A stretch of 64,000 bases of DNA from Cycas panzhihuaensis. Lineage: Eukaryota > Cycadophyta. The position numbers were made by a program, and so were the translations under genes. The notes under the pieces are model-generated. The model saw only the letters and a list, made by a program, of their open reading frames with translations. It ran no database searches and was not told the origin of the DNA. Of the stretch, positions 23,699 to 35,389 are shown one piece after another. Position 1 is the stretch's first letter, and every line of letters starts with the position of its first letter. The stretch is from assembly GCA_023213395.1 (NCBI GenBank), contig CM041465.1, positions 170,693,741 to 170,757,740 of the forward strand. Reading direction: 5' to 3'.

Positions 23699-24535
23699 CA
23701 ACTAGTTTATATAGATATTTGCAGCACTATGGATGTCCCCTCGTTGGTAGGTGCACATTACTTCATCACATTTATTGATGACTATATAAGAAAGACTTGG
23801 GTATTCTTCCTAAAGTTCAAATCTAATGCCTTCTAACACTTTATTCACTTCAAAACCTATGTGGAGCGATAAAGTGGATATAATCTTCTCTAACTAAGAT
23901 CAGATAATGGGGGAGAATTTATTTCCAATGAATTTAAGGCATATTGCATATATCATGGGATAAGAAGGTAACTCAAAAATCCCTATATCCCATAAAAAAA
24001 TGGTGTAGCTAAAAGGAAAAACCACACCATTATAGAAATGGCAAGGTGCATGTTGAAAGACAAAATTTGGGACATGAATTTTGGGCAAAAGTAGTCTATA
24101 CCTCTATTTATCTCCTCAATAGGTGCTCTGCCAAAGCCCTAAGATGGAAGACACTTGAAGAAGCTTGGACAGGTTATAAGCCAAACATCCATCACGTAAG
24201 AGTTTTTGGTTGTCTGGCCTATGCATACGTTCCTGATCAAAGAAGATCTAAATTAGATGATCATAGCATTAAATGTATATTTCTTGGTTATAGTGAAACT
24301 TCCAAATCATATAAGATCTATGATCCTAAGTCAAGGAAGGTTATGGTGAGTAGAGATGTAAAGTTCCAAGAAGACGCTTACTATCATAATGATCAAGAAA
24401 AGAGAAAAGAAATGATGATAAATCTTGACACCTCCACCAAGTCAAAATATGTGCCACCCATGTTTGACTCTAGATGAGTCATTAATAAACTAAGTGGGGA
24501 GGGAACCTCTTCTCAACCTCCACCATAATGTCTTC
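23699..24535 (+). pseudogene. copia D integrase remnant, core and C-terminus
   Basis: LVYIDICSTMDVPSLVGAHY carries the first catalytic Asp, LRSDNGGEF the second; the Glu is Lys (NGVAKRKN). From 24046 an open frame of 143 codons covers the rest: LGHEFWAKVVYTSIYLLNRC, EEAWTGYKPNIHHVRVFGCL, DHSIKCIFLGYSETSKSYKI and SRKVMVSRDVKFQEDAYYHN. This is the best-preserved integrase C-terminus in the window. It is cut by gypsy E shortly after the MFDSR words. Confidence 0.9.
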
Positions 24536-26446
24536 TAGTTCCAGTCTACCAGGAATGGACATAGACGAGTCGACTTAGGTAAGTACAGGTACACTTCTAT
24601 CTATTGCCTTTGTTAATTCTAAGAAAGGTAAATTGAAGCATTTTTTCTACATTACATGATTGTTTGGTTCATTGTGTGACCATTATGTATCTATTGCTTG
24701 ATCATGTTGTATTATACCACTTTAGTCTATGATGATTTATGGATATGCATCCCATGGTGCTCCACAACCCTCCTCCACATCTCCACGTTCTACCGAAGTA
24801 CCAGTTGGCCCCAATAGCCCAATCACATCGCCCATTGGTATACCTCAACCTCTAGCACCTTGCCTAGGCATGGTTAGTGTCTCTTCACTTATTTATTAAC
24901 TTTTTGGGAGCATCTCACCTTTGGTATTTTCCTATTGTAGGTTTCTTTGGTCCCATTACCATCCCCTACCACCTAGACAGAGTGCCATACTCCTCCAAGC
25001 CTAAAGTATCCCCTTTTTATGAGCTCCCAAGCTTCCTTTTGCTTATGTTTCTATAGCACTACGATAAAGATCATGGTACCACTACAAACTTCATGGTACT
25101 ACGAAGTTTACCATGGGATGACTATCAAACATTATTTTTTAAAATTTGCCATGGCTAATTTCACATTTATTATGAAATTTCCACATGACAGAGATATATT
25201 TCTGGCCTAAGACAAACCATAATTACTCAATTAAGCTAGGGTTGGGTTTAAAAACCCAAAAACACCCTCATTTCCTTCCTTTTCCACTCTCTCCAACTCT
25301 CTCTCACTCACTCTTGAGACCTTTCTACAGAAATTCCCTACAACAATACAGGTTTGACACATCAATTTCCCAGCCTGATATTAGTCCTCTATAGCTCCAG
25401 ATCCATAGCAATAGGCCTGCAATGTGCCTAACTAAAGGAAGGACGCACTCCAAGTACTCTATCAAGCACATATCTTTTATCTTATTCCAGTTTTTACCTT
25501 TAGTTTGCTACTCCTTTGGGGTTTCACCTGTAAACCCCATAAGGCCTATCTTTCTCTCTTATTTTCCAAGTAAATATGCCCCTAATCTATACATAGTAGG
25601 TACTCATCATCCTTTATTTTACTTTCCCTCTTTTAAAGTTTGCAAAAATTATTTGTATATTTTCTACAACACTTTCTTTCTCCAAATTTTTTATTGTAAA
25701 TGGGAGGCAAACCGTCCCTTTCTCATTTGCTCATTATTTCCTTCTAGATCTTCCCTGGTTTCTCCAAGGAGGTAGTGAGGAAGAGGCTTCTAAGGAGAGT
25801 GAAAGGAGCAAAGGTGGGGTTCTGTACCTAGTGAGCCTTCTCCTTAAGGGCAACCCCCTTCTCTCCCTACCTCTTCCTCCTCTGTGCTACCCTTGGGCTT
25901 CCAAAGGGCTATTTGAAGGGAGGTCGCTGCTAGCAATAGCGTATGTAGCCCATTTCTGCACTTGCTCTCAACTTTATAGACCTTACACAACCAGGATTAC
26001 AGCCCCAAACCATACCATACCTGCCACTTGGTGTTAGGATAGGTTGAGGTTGCAAAAGTTGCACTTCGCAGCTTTTGCAACATTGACAACACATGCAATA
26101 TTTCCCGTAATATGTTGTTTGCATCTCAAGGTTTTGTTACACTTGCCCTACTTTGCCACTTTGGTACTTAGACAATGTAGAGTATCACAGACCTGGGAGG
26201 GTTAGGCATTTTAAGGCTAACTGCACCCTTTCTCCTCCAAGCCCCTTTTTCATATTATTTGCAAGTTAGCATAAAAAGAAGCTGAGAGTTAGTCTTGTGT
26301 TGCAAATGTTTCTTTGACTTAGATAATTTGCATCATATTATTCTATATATTTCACATATATCCCTTGTGTTCTTACTACCCTAAGGGAAAGGGTAAACGT
26401 TGCTTGGTTGTAGGTTCCCTTCTTGCTACAAGTGAAGAGGAAAAAG
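24536..26446 (+). repeat. Gypsy E LTR1, first part
   Basis: Starts TAGTTCCAGTCTACC (original TGTTTCC as in LTR2). It matches 39343-41260 throughout, with differences of the order of one in ten over the parts compared. Open frames inside it are accidental and are not conserved between the two LTRs. It is interrupted at 26446 by element C and resumes at 29414. Confidence 0.9.
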
Positions 26447-26669
26447 TGTTAGAATATTAATGTACATTTGATTTATCCCACATGCAAGTGGGTCCTACTC
26501 TTCCATCATGACTTATATTATAAATACACAAATTTGTCTATCATATTGTAATGATGTTATAAGGATGTTTTGTTAATATAATTTAAGGTACCTTAAGGGT
26601 ACTGTTCGATCCTATGGAGGTGTTCTATTTTGTTTATTAATATCTTATTACAGGTTCTATTTTCCAACA
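26447..26669 (+). repeat. Element C 5' LTR
   Basis: 223 bp, TGTTAGAATATTAATG ... TTTTCCAACA. It pairs with 29186-29408. Confidence 0.95.
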
Positions 26670-26681
26670 TGGTATCAGAGC
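26670..26681 (+). other. Element C primer-binding site (tRNA-Met)
   Basis: Perfect TGGTATCAGAGC directly abutting the LTR. Confidence 0.95.
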
Positions 26682-28112
26682 GCCCACGTTGAGAGAGGTG
26701 TTTTTGTTCGGTATTAGAGCAGTGATTTGGGAGGTGCCATAACATTGAAATTTCTAAAAAGTAATGGTGAAATTAAATCGAAATAGATCATTTTATAAAA
26801 TTTGAGTGGTCACACTATAGATTTTTAGGTGAAAGTGCAAAAATTACAGCAAAATTAATTTCGGCTTGTTTTTTTTCCGTCGATGCATTTTTGGGACAGA
26901 TCTGCAACCTCAACTTCAAAGAGCCATAACTTTAGCTAAAGGTATACAAATGGCCTCAATTTTTTTTTTATTCTATGCATTTTTAAACTTTCTTTCTAAT
27001 GGAAGTGGTTTTAGGTTCATCAGAGTTTAGAATAAAAAGTTATTAGCAGTTTATCAGAAGGTACTATTACAACATCTAGAAACCCTAATTATGAAATTCT
27101 TAAAAGGAGCATAACTTTTGATCTGGATATTAGAATTCAATTTCATATGAACCATTGGAATCATATTCCATAGGCCATCATTTCCATCCATATTTTATGT
27201 ATTTTTAAGTTATGAGTTTTTTCAGAAATAAGTTTTTAGGAATTTAAGGGTTTTATATTAATATGGTGACATGAATGAGGCAATGGTAATGAAGTGATTG
27301 TTTGAGGCTCTCTTATATATTTTGTGCATGGGAGAGTATTGTTACAATGTAAGATGACATTAAGTCATGTTGATGTGAATATATTTTCCACTTTATTAGT
27401 GATTTAAGATGCATGATGGTGATTGTTTAATGATAGTTTAAGTGCTTTCTTATATGTGTTTGTATGAGAGAGCTATTGTGACAATGGCATAGTATGGTAA
27501 TGAAGTGATAGAACATGTGTTTGCATGAATGAGTTGGATGGAATGTGATAATTAAGTGCTCCGTGGAATGTGATTTACGTGAAGGGACTTGATGGGCATA
27601 ATAAAGCTAATTTGAGGGTAAGAAAGATAGTGATTTGAGGCAATGAGGTGCTTGTTGCATGTGAGGTTACATGACAAGATTGGGCAATTATTGGACATGT
27701 TAAGAATGAGATCAAGCATGTTTGATGATGTGTTCTAATTGATTGAATGGGCAAAGAATGATGAGTTTCTTTTATTGAAGATACATGAGTTATAGGGAAA
27801 TAAACTTTGTTGAGTGGTGTTGTGGCATGAGTTGTGTTTTGGGCAATTAAGTGAAGTGTGATGTGTCTTGGCAATTTAATGGTGACATGAGGTATACATG
27901 ATTCCTGTGAGATGTATGTGGTATAAGCTTTAATTCTATGGTGAAGAAAGTGCTTTAGATATTCTTTGTATGTGACTATTTAGCAATATGTGAGATGCAT
28001 AAGGCAATGATGTGATGATGAAGTCAGTGATATGAGGGACATGAGACATGAGAAAGTTTGTTGAGATTGATGGGTGAATTTGTTGATTAGAAAAGGGACA
28101 TGGTGTTAGAAA
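26682..28112 (+). other. Element C leader, non-coding
   Basis: 1.4 kb AT-rich leader. Between about 27280 and 27880 it is G/T-rich with repeated words (GGCAATGA, GTGATTTGAGGCAATG, TTGTTGCATGTGAGGTTACATG). Similar words occur inside H1 at 14090-14300. No coding signal seen. Confidence 0.7.
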
Positions 28113-28500
28113 ATGGCATTTACAATCATGGAGGATAATGATGTGGTTATATATACTCCTAAAACAAATGAATATTACTTAAGGGATTCGTTTCTTCTAG
28201 TACCTAAGTGTAATGGTGAAGACTACTTCTTTTGGACAATTAAAATGAGATGTTTATTCATAGCTAGAGGTTTATGGAAGATTGTTACTAATGAATATGA
28301 TATCCCTAAGGATGAAGAAGAAAAGGAAATGCTTGAGAAGAAAGATAGAAAAACATTCATTATGGTTTGAGCTACATTCAATGAGGTTGATCTTCCTTCC
28401 AAATTCTATTTTGTTATTCCTATGATTCTATATGCAAGTAATGCTAAAGAAGCTTAGGATTTTCTAAGGGAAATATTTGAACAAACTCCTGAAGAAACAA
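28113..28500 (+). pseudogene. gag: Element C copia-type gag N-terminus
   Basis: The frame from the ATG at 28113 is open for 85 codons and contains LVPKCNGEDYFFWTIKMRCL and GLWKIV, matching the start of copia gag (LPKFNGxNYxxWxxxMxxxL, LWxIV). After a stop at 28368 the same frame continues with gag-like words (ATFNEVDLP, SNAKEAxDFLREIFEQTPEE). No zinc knuckle is recognisable. The first segment is the only clearly retroviral protein in the element. Confidence 0.8.
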
Positions 28501-28505
28501 AATGA

Positions 28506-28847
28506 ATGATTGAGAAAGTAATTAAGGCTAGTTATGGTACAGGTACAATGAATGAAGAAAGTATCATCAACACTAATGAAACAACATGTCAAGATGAAGA
28601 ATGTTTGAGTACTGATGAAACTTCTATTGTTGAATGCATTGATGAGATTATAGATGAAGACATTGAAAGCGATGAATTGATTTCAAGAGAAATTGAATCT
28701 AATGATCCTATAAAGGATGAGTCTTATATTGATGATGTTCCTTCTTTAAGCATTGATTCAAGTTCAAAGAGTATGCTAGTTGATCAAGATTCTGCTCTAA
28801 AGATTGAAGAAGTTACTATTGTATATGATGATCAAGAGTTTATATAG
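28506..28847 (+). CDS. Acidic Ser/Glu/Asp-rich open frame of element C, 113 aa
   Basis: Open frame following gag in element C. It is strongly acidic (runs such as IDEIIDEDIESDELI and EIESNDP) with Ser-rich stretches and no recognisable domain, Cys-His knuckle or membrane segment. It starts at ATG 28506, four bases after a stop, so it may be the gag C-terminal region separated by point mutations rather than its own gene. I do not recognise a function. Confidence 0.4.
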   Translation: MIEKVIKASYGTGTMNEESIINTNETTCQDEECLSTDETSIVECIDEIIDEDIESDELISREIESNDPIKDESYIDDVPSLSIDSSSKSMLVDQDSALKIEEVTIVYDDQEFI

Positions 28848-28967
28848 GATAATGATGATACAGAAGTTATGATTGAAGATGGTTACTTATAAGATCTTCA
28901 TCAAACTAGACCAGTTGCAATAAAGAATTAGGATTTATACTTACTAGAGCAGCTACATCAACATCGT

Positions 28968-29123
28968 CACTACATAATTGAAGATGAAAATCAAGCTGAA
29001 GTTATCTTCTTACAAAGGCATCAATACAGAATTGAAGATAAAAATCAAGATGAAGACATCATTCTGTAGCAAAGACATCACTACAAGATTGAAGACAAGA
29101 ATAAAGTTGAAGACATCATTCTC
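28968..29123 (+). repeat. Three tandem ~54-57 bp units in element C
   Basis: Units at 28968-29021, 29022-29078 and 29079-29123 share ATTGAAGA(T/C)(A/G)A(A/G)AAT(C/A)AAG. In one frame each unit encodes a variant of YxIEDxNxxEDIIL, interrupted by a single stop, so the repeat was probably once coding. Confidence 0.75.
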
Positions 29124-29175
29124 AAAGCATTTCCAAGGACAAAGCATTGCAAATACAAATGTCCCAAATGTACAT

Positions 29176-29185
29176 TAAGGGGGAG
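29176..29185 (+). other. Element C polypurine tract
   Basis: AAGGGGGAG immediately before the 3' LTR. Confidence 0.88.
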
Positions 29186-29408
29186 TGTTAGAATATTAAT
29201 GTACATTTGATTTATCCCATATGCAAGTGGGTCCTACTCTTCCATCATGACTTATATTATAAATACACAATTTTATGTATCATATTGTAATGATGTTGTA
29301 AGGATGTTTTGTTAATACAATTTGAGGTACCTTAAGGGTATCGTTCGATCCTGTGGAGGTGTTCTATTTTGTTTGTCAATATCTTATTGCAGGTTCTATT
29401 TTACAATA
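29186..29408 (+). repeat. Element C 3' LTR
   Basis: 223 bp starting TGTTAGAATATTAATG and ending TTTTACAATA (CA decayed to TA). It is followed by the TSD AAAAG. Confidence 0.95.
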
Positions 29409-29413
29409 AAAAG

Positions 29414-30594
29414 GACATTTTAATCCAGGTATATTCCTACATTTTTTATCGCTACTTCTTCTGAGTCCTTTTATTACAACTCTTCATTTCTCTTCTATTT
29501 TCCTCTGGATTTGGGGAAGGTAAGGAAGCTCCTACCCTTCCTTGCTGGCACCACTCTATCATGCCATCTATGTTTGGGAGTAGAATGAGGAAAGCAAATG
29601 CAATAAGGGGCAATGCTCCTTTGACCGCCTAGTTCCCAGGTACACCTCCTACTTCCCTTTAGTCCTCTTTCTCTCACTTCCCTTCCTTTGCCCTCATATA
29701 TCACTTAAAGAAAAGAAAATAAAGGGAATTTACGTATATCATTTGTACTTAGCCTACTTTCTTATTTGACAAAGTGCATGAGATATGGATCATATTTATT
29801 ACACATCTATTTGTATCCCTTACATACATCCTGTTTCGCACATAGCTTCTTTGATAGTTCTCCTCCTTTCACGTTTGAAAGTTAATGGGAGTGAGGATAT
29901 GCATGTATGAGTGAACGAGTGGGTTTTTACGCTATTCTTTTCCTTTCTTTTCTAAAAGAACTTTCTTTCACACAAGAATACATTGTCATATATACAACCT
30001 CATCAGTACATACTTTGTATAGCAACCCACGTGCAAAAGTATTAAAACATTTCCATTAACAACTCATACTCCTAAGACCACCTTAGGTGTCGCGCCTTAA
30101 GGGCATTCCCCTATCAAGGATCCTCTTTTCTTTTGATCATTATTTCACTTATTGTAGCGAGGCCTCCCTTGCATGACCTTCAGGTTGGTTCTGCACTCGT
30201 AGGATTGGTCATCTTCCTAATCATTCACGAGCGCATGCCGTCCTTATTTCCTACCTAGAACCATCTATCTCATATCCCCTTTTCACACGAGAAGCCATTC
30301 CCCAGCTTTTCCTCTCCTCCCTCCTTCGGCCATCCAAGGGTGGGGGGGGGCATCTTTTGAGGTTACTCAGGAAACTGATGATATCCCTCATCTCTTTATC
30401 ACTCCCAATCAAGGTAGAGTTGTCTCAAAGAGGTTTGTGTGCCATTTGCGAGTCCTAAACCTATGTTCTAATGCATGGGTGCCCTTTGTGGATGATTTCC
30501 TTCACTTGCCCAATTAATCCTTAGCCTCGAAACCCTTGGTTGGTTGGTTTGATCTTAACTAAGTGTGGTTACCCCTCCCATAGGTGCGATTCCA
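29414..30594 (+). repeat. Gypsy E LTR1, second part
   Basis: Matches 41257-42461 of LTR2. It ends TGCGATTCCA just before the priming site. Total LTR1 length without element C is ~3.1 kb, very long for gypsy but usual for Tat/Ogre relatives. Confidence 0.88.
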
Positions 30595-30595
30595 C

Positions 30596-30617
30596 TGACG
30601 ACCATACTGGGGACACG
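30596..30617 (+). other. Gypsy E primer-binding site
   Basis: TGACGACCATACTGGGGAC follows the LTR end by one base. It resembles the TGGCGACxxxxCTGGGGAC priming site common in Tat-lineage gypsy elements. The equivalent after LTR2 (42463 on) is TGGCAACCATACTATGGAT. Confidence 0.7.
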
Positions 30618-30801
30618 CTAGTAAGGGATTAATCCTCTCTCCCTTCTTGTTGGAACTACCTCCTTTCCAGTAGCTCTCATCGGTTTGTTTGGTAGCCCCC
30701 AACACCTATCACATCACTTCTCTTGTCACTTGCGAGACCTTCCTCCTTTGTTGGGAGACCCTTCTTATCACTCTCTTCCTTTGTTAGATTCTAATTTGAC
30801 T

Positions 30802-32815
30802 ATGGAGGGATTCCCTTCAGACTGGGCATATCATGCCTATGCATCTGAATCACATGAGCCTTCTACCTCTTTCTAAGGGCCTACTCAGGAGGGTGAGGAC
30901 CCTATCTTTTATCCGGGTGACCAAGAACACCTGCAAGTTTTCCACCTCTCTACTCATGAAGTAGAGGCCTCTTCTCCTCTAGAGTTTTACCACCCTGGTG
31001 GTGATTCTCATGAGGATCGCTCTGTGGGGTCCACCTCATATGAGGTCCCTTCTACCTCTTATGATCAAGTGGATACCCCTCCTGCAGATGTTATCGAAGC
31101 CCTTAGCCAATGCTTCCAAGCCGATCACCTCCAACCACATCCTAAGTAGTTCGAGAGCATCTTGTGGAGCATTACACTTCCTTCCTTTACATCTACCTTA
31201 CCTCGTCCATCTCGTTCAACTCCCTTAACTATGATGAGTGTGTCTTTCGCTTCATCTTCCTCTCCCTATGGTCCATGTTATTTAGGGACCACCCAAGCTA
31301 TGTCCTCTTCCCAAATTGGGATAAGCATGCCTCCTTCTAGTCAAACAACTACACCTTTTCTGACCATAGTATATCTGCCACCTGTTAGATCTAGGGGACC
31401 TACATGTGTCCCTACTTCTAGCTATGTGGGGTCCATCCCTACATACTCCTAAGTTCAACCTAGGGATCCTTCCCTTTACGTGCCTCCAGGTTACATTTCT
31501 CAACTATGGGGGCATGGCAAGGGAAACTTCTTTTCCAGTTTATGGGGTAGACCCTTTGCACTTGTATGGGGTCGCACCACCCACAGGCGGCCCATATGGG
31601 AAAAACCCAATTCTGCACCCCTCTTTTCCATCCTCTTATATCACCCCTCATGGTGTGCCTTTGCAAGGAGGGCAAGCCCCTTTCTAAGGTACCTTTTCTT
31701 AAGATCATTTCTAACAAGGGGCATTTTCCCAATGAGGGATGGGTCTCTTATACCCACCTGCTCCTATGCAAATTCCCTCGAATGCAAGATTAACTCCTTC
31801 TCACTAAACGAGAGGAGGTCAATATCCCCTTTCGAACCAAATCTCTCAAGAAGGGTTTAGGCAAACTTTCCCACCTCCTCTTCTACCTTCTTTTGATCCT
31901 ATGGTCCAATCAAAGGCATGCCCCTTTATGGACTACAGATCGACACCTCTATCCATTGAGGCGCTAAGAACTAACTTACCACCTCACCCTCTTGAGGTTC
32001 CTAAATTCAATGGGACCTCATCACAAGACCCAAAAGAGTAGGTCTGTACTTTTTCTATGGCATGTATCGATTATTGGGCTTACGATCACATACTCATAAA
32101 ACTCTTCCCACGTTCTCTTTAAGGCAATGCCCTTAAGTGGTTCTATTACCTGCCAGCACATTCTATCTTTTCATTCCAACAACTCATGGATGAATTCATC
32201 AACTATTTTGATGTAGCTCATCCTTTCAAAAGTAGAATAAAAGCCCTCTTGCCTCTTAAACAAGGTTATGATGAAATGAATCATGACTTTATGAGACGCT
32301 TTCATGACCTGCTTCACTCCACCAAGGTAACCCTTCCCGAGGAGTTGAAAAGAGACCTCTTTGTTAACGCCCTTCACCCAGAAGTCTACTTTGAAGTCCT
32401 TAAAATAGGGGCAATGATGTGCGACTCCACCATAGCCAAGTGCTTGGTGCTTGAGGCCATTGAGATTTAGGCAGGTCTTAAGAAGCCTCTCAATCCCTCA
32501 CAACGACGTGAGGCACCTCCGCCACCCTATGAAACTAAAGTCCAATAGGTTGCCAGATCTTCTTTCCATCCAACGGAGAAGACCTTGGATCCCCTTACTT
32601 CCACTATATGTTCATTTGAATGTACCATGAAGGAGCTTAAACTCCAAGCCCCTTCATCCCCCACCTCACACAAATTGGTCCATCAAGCCTCTCAAGCTAC
32701 TCCCTAAAAAGGTAGTAATACCCAATCTTCTAAAATTAGAAAGTCAGATTCCTCCCCAGAGAAGAAGTGGTATTCCATCTATGAGGAGTATTTTCATAAA
32801 GATTCATAATGTCAT
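30802..32815 (+). pseudogene. gag: Gypsy E gag remnant
   Basis: The start chosen is the ATG at 30802 (MEGFPSDWAYHAYASESHEP), because the same start is conserved in the second copy at 42714. A long Pro/Gly/Ser-rich N-terminal region follows (to ~31800). The retrotransposon-gag core lies at about 31980-32470: VPKFNGTSSQDPKE, ACIDYWAYDH, GNALKWFYYLPAHSI, FMRRFHDLLH and ELKRDLFVNALHPEV. Frameshifts and stops split it. No CCHC knuckle was found. A basic Ser/Arg stretch (about 32935-33080) links it to the protease. Confidence 0.82.
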
Positions 32816-33399
32816 GCCCAACACCCTAGAGCTGCCCTGCGACATGATTCTTTTCCTAAATAGGCATCTAGGCCAAACCTAGACCAACCCATCCATAAGG
32901 ATCCCTTCCCTAAACATGGGGAACATGATCGCACTAACCAACAAAAGGGTAATCGAAATAGAGGGAGGTCCCCAAACCCTCGCCCTTCGCAAGCCAAAGG
33001 GAAGGGTACAAGGGACTCATCCTCTCCTTCTAGTTCTCCCAACCGCCGCACTCCTTCACCATCTCGATCCGAAAATAAGGGAAAGAGAGTCATTTTGTTG
33101 CTTGAGACCACACTGTTATACGCCTTAACTTGGTCCCAAGCAACTAAAGAGACAAATGGTGCCTCTTCTTCCATGCCTCATCTTGATCCTCTTCTAGAGG
33201 TCCCTCCTCAAGAAATCCCTACACTTCCCAAGACCTTTCTCATGTGCCCTAACCGTTACAATTTTTGAAGGGCGCTTCCCCAACCTATCGCAAAGCGGAA
33301 GCCCTTCTCCATTGTTGACGAGCTTCATACCGTTGCTGTGGGGATGTCCTTAATGGATGTCTTGAGAAGTTATCCTGAGAAATATGCTCTTCTTCTTAA

Positions 33400-33867
33400 A
33401 GCTCTTAGCCAATAAGATGCTTCCATCCATGTGGTAGGCACCACCTCCCATTGACCACCTATCATCTCATTCAATCATTGAGATCTCCCACCTCCCAGAG
33501 AATGGGAGAAGCTTTTGCATTACCCATTTGTCATTTCCATTGGCACACTTGATTTTATCATAAAGAGGACCATCATAGATAATGGCTCCTCGGTTAATGC
33601 TATGCCTATGCGCATGCTTAAGGATCTAGGCATAGTAGCTCTTGATTCCATCCCTTAGAAATGCTAAGGATATGACGAGACTGAGATGTCCCTCTTAGGG
33701 ACAGTCTCCCTTTCGCTCATCTTAAAAAGGAAGACTGTTTTTATTGATGTTGTTGTACTCGATATCAATGTGGAGTACAACCTCCTGTTGGGCCGCCCAT
33801 GGCTCGACCAGATGGGAGTAATCTACTCCTCACATTGGGGGCAACTTAAATTTGTCCATGAAGGATG
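33400..33867 (+). pseudogene. Gypsy E aspartic protease remnant
   Basis: In frame: REWEKLLHYPFVISIGTLDF, then RTIIDNGSSVNAMP (active site D-N-G-S, the Tat-lineage form of DSG/DTG), MLKDLGI, and after two stops VDVVVLDINVEYNLLLGRPW, GVIYSSHWGQLKFV. The closing motif YNxLLGRPW is diagnostic for Tat/Ogre-type proteases. The domain is nearly complete. It is followed by an acidic DDEDNDLEE stretch, but no reverse transcriptase begins where it should. Confidence 0.85.
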
Positions 33868-34890
33868 AGTTAAAGTTATCACCCATGAGCTTATGCCATC
33901 TCACGCTTCTCACCTAACCTACTGGGCTATCTTTGATGATGAAGATAACGATCTTGAGGAGACTATCCCTTCCGTGGGGCACCTTTTTAGGAGATCGACC
34001 TTCATCAATCAGAACTTATGACTTGTCATGAGCTAAACCTAGTCAAGTTTGACCCTATTAGTGTAGATAATTACGGTTACCTAGCCATCATAGGTGACTC
34101 TGAGTTAGATAGTGAGGGCCATGAGCCCTCTCCTCGGTGTGTCACCTTGGTTTCATGCACACCTAGGGAGATATCTCAATTGGATACTCCCTCTTCTCTT
34201 TATCTTACATTAGCTCTCAAGCCACTGGTTCTGAACTAGCCACTTCTTTTATTTTCTCACCCTCCTTAAGTAGCTTTACGTAGGTGTCCATGTTGATAAT
34301 CCATTTATAGAGGCACTTCTTCTTCATGCTCTAGATCCTCATCGAGAACTAGAGGTTGTCCTACTCAGATGCAACTCTGCCAAGTAATATGTTGCGTGTT
34401 AGGTCCATCGTATTTGCTTGACTTTGACCATGTTTATTTTACCTATAGACCTAACCACGATGGGTCTACCCTTCATCACTAACCTCCATGCCTTATGTGA
34501 CTTTCCCTACCCCTGGGTAGGCCTAGCATACCACTTCTCTCTTTGCACTCTGAAATGAGCCTAAACTACCACCCTAAGCACATTTTCATTCCTCCCAACC
34601 ACGTGTGGAATGGTAGTTTAGGGTGGCTTTCCTTTCCTCCTTATTGGATGTGTTGGTTCCTACAACTTTTGAGTTCAGAAATGCACTCTAGTTGGGGCTT
34701 CATGCTCGAGTACCGATACTCTCTCTCACTAATGCTTCCTTTGTATATCCTACTATGCTTCTTCGATGGACATGTATGGCTCCCTATCTCCTAGCCTCGC
34801 ATGTGCTTGTCACCTACGCTCATGGTGGTCGTGTGTGCCCACTACAAGTATGGCCCTGTATGAAAGGAAGCCTAGGCATTACCTTTATGA
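33868..34890 (+). other. Post-protease region of E without recognisable RT
   Basis: Reverse transcriptase would be expected here. All three forward frames lack its landmarks (KKxGKWRxCVDYRxLN, YxDD). A 73-codon frame at 34018 and an 83-codon frame at 34543 have no recognised similarity. The region seems to be the stub of a deletion or a genuinely different sequence. Confidence 0.5.
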
Positions 34891-35389
34891 TCTAATAATA
34901 AAAATCATACAACAATAAACCAAAACCATCATCGTGTATAGCCCTTTGTGCACCCATATCTACATATGCATAACCATATAAATAAAATATACAACAAAAT
35001 GCATAATCATACATCAAATGGGGTGCCAATGGCCCCTCTCTATATACATAAAGAATCATATCATACAAATAATATAGTGCATCATCCATGGGAAGTTGGA
35101 ATCCTTGCAGGGAGAGGTACAATTATGTGGTAACATATGGTGACTCCTTAGAGGTCTAGTACTTTCCCAATCAAAACTAATCCCACCCTACTCTCTAGCA
35201 CTCCTATGCTCATGAAGTGTCGTCTCCTGGTCGCCATGATCCCTCCCCAAGAGACCACATGTCTCCTAGGCTCCTCTTGCACCATTGGGAGCTCCCTGCC
35301 TCACTCCCCTCGTCTCGAGGCCTCCTCAGGGTCATCATTGGCATTTATGTCTAGGTCCTACTCTACAATGACCTTGATGCAACCTGGTT

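Larger units (their letters stand above)
26447..29408 (+). mobile_element. Small copia-like gag-only LTR element C, nested in LTR1 of E
   Basis: LTRs of exactly 223 bp (about 15 mismatches by eye), perfect priming site, polypurine tract and a perfect TSD AAAAG (26442-26446 and 29409-29413). The unoccupied site is visible in LTR2 at about 41249-41256 (GAGGAAGAAGGACATT). It contains a gag start and an acidic region but no pol. Its LTRs are less diverged than those of H1 and G1, so it is the youngest insertion here. Confidence 0.95.

Noticed and set aside
25422-25775. 117-codon frame in LTR1 of E
   Set aside because: The equivalent stretch in LTR2 has a different open frame; it is LTR sequence without protein conservation.
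31282-31860. Several overlapping frames on both strands in gag of E
   Set aside because: Compositional shadows of the Pro-rich gag N-terminus; only the frame co-linear with the conserved start was kept.
34543-34640. Possible foldback: ACTACCACCCTAA and TGGTAGTTTAGGGTGG
   Set aside because: The two words are related only after circular permutation, so a simple stem does not form.
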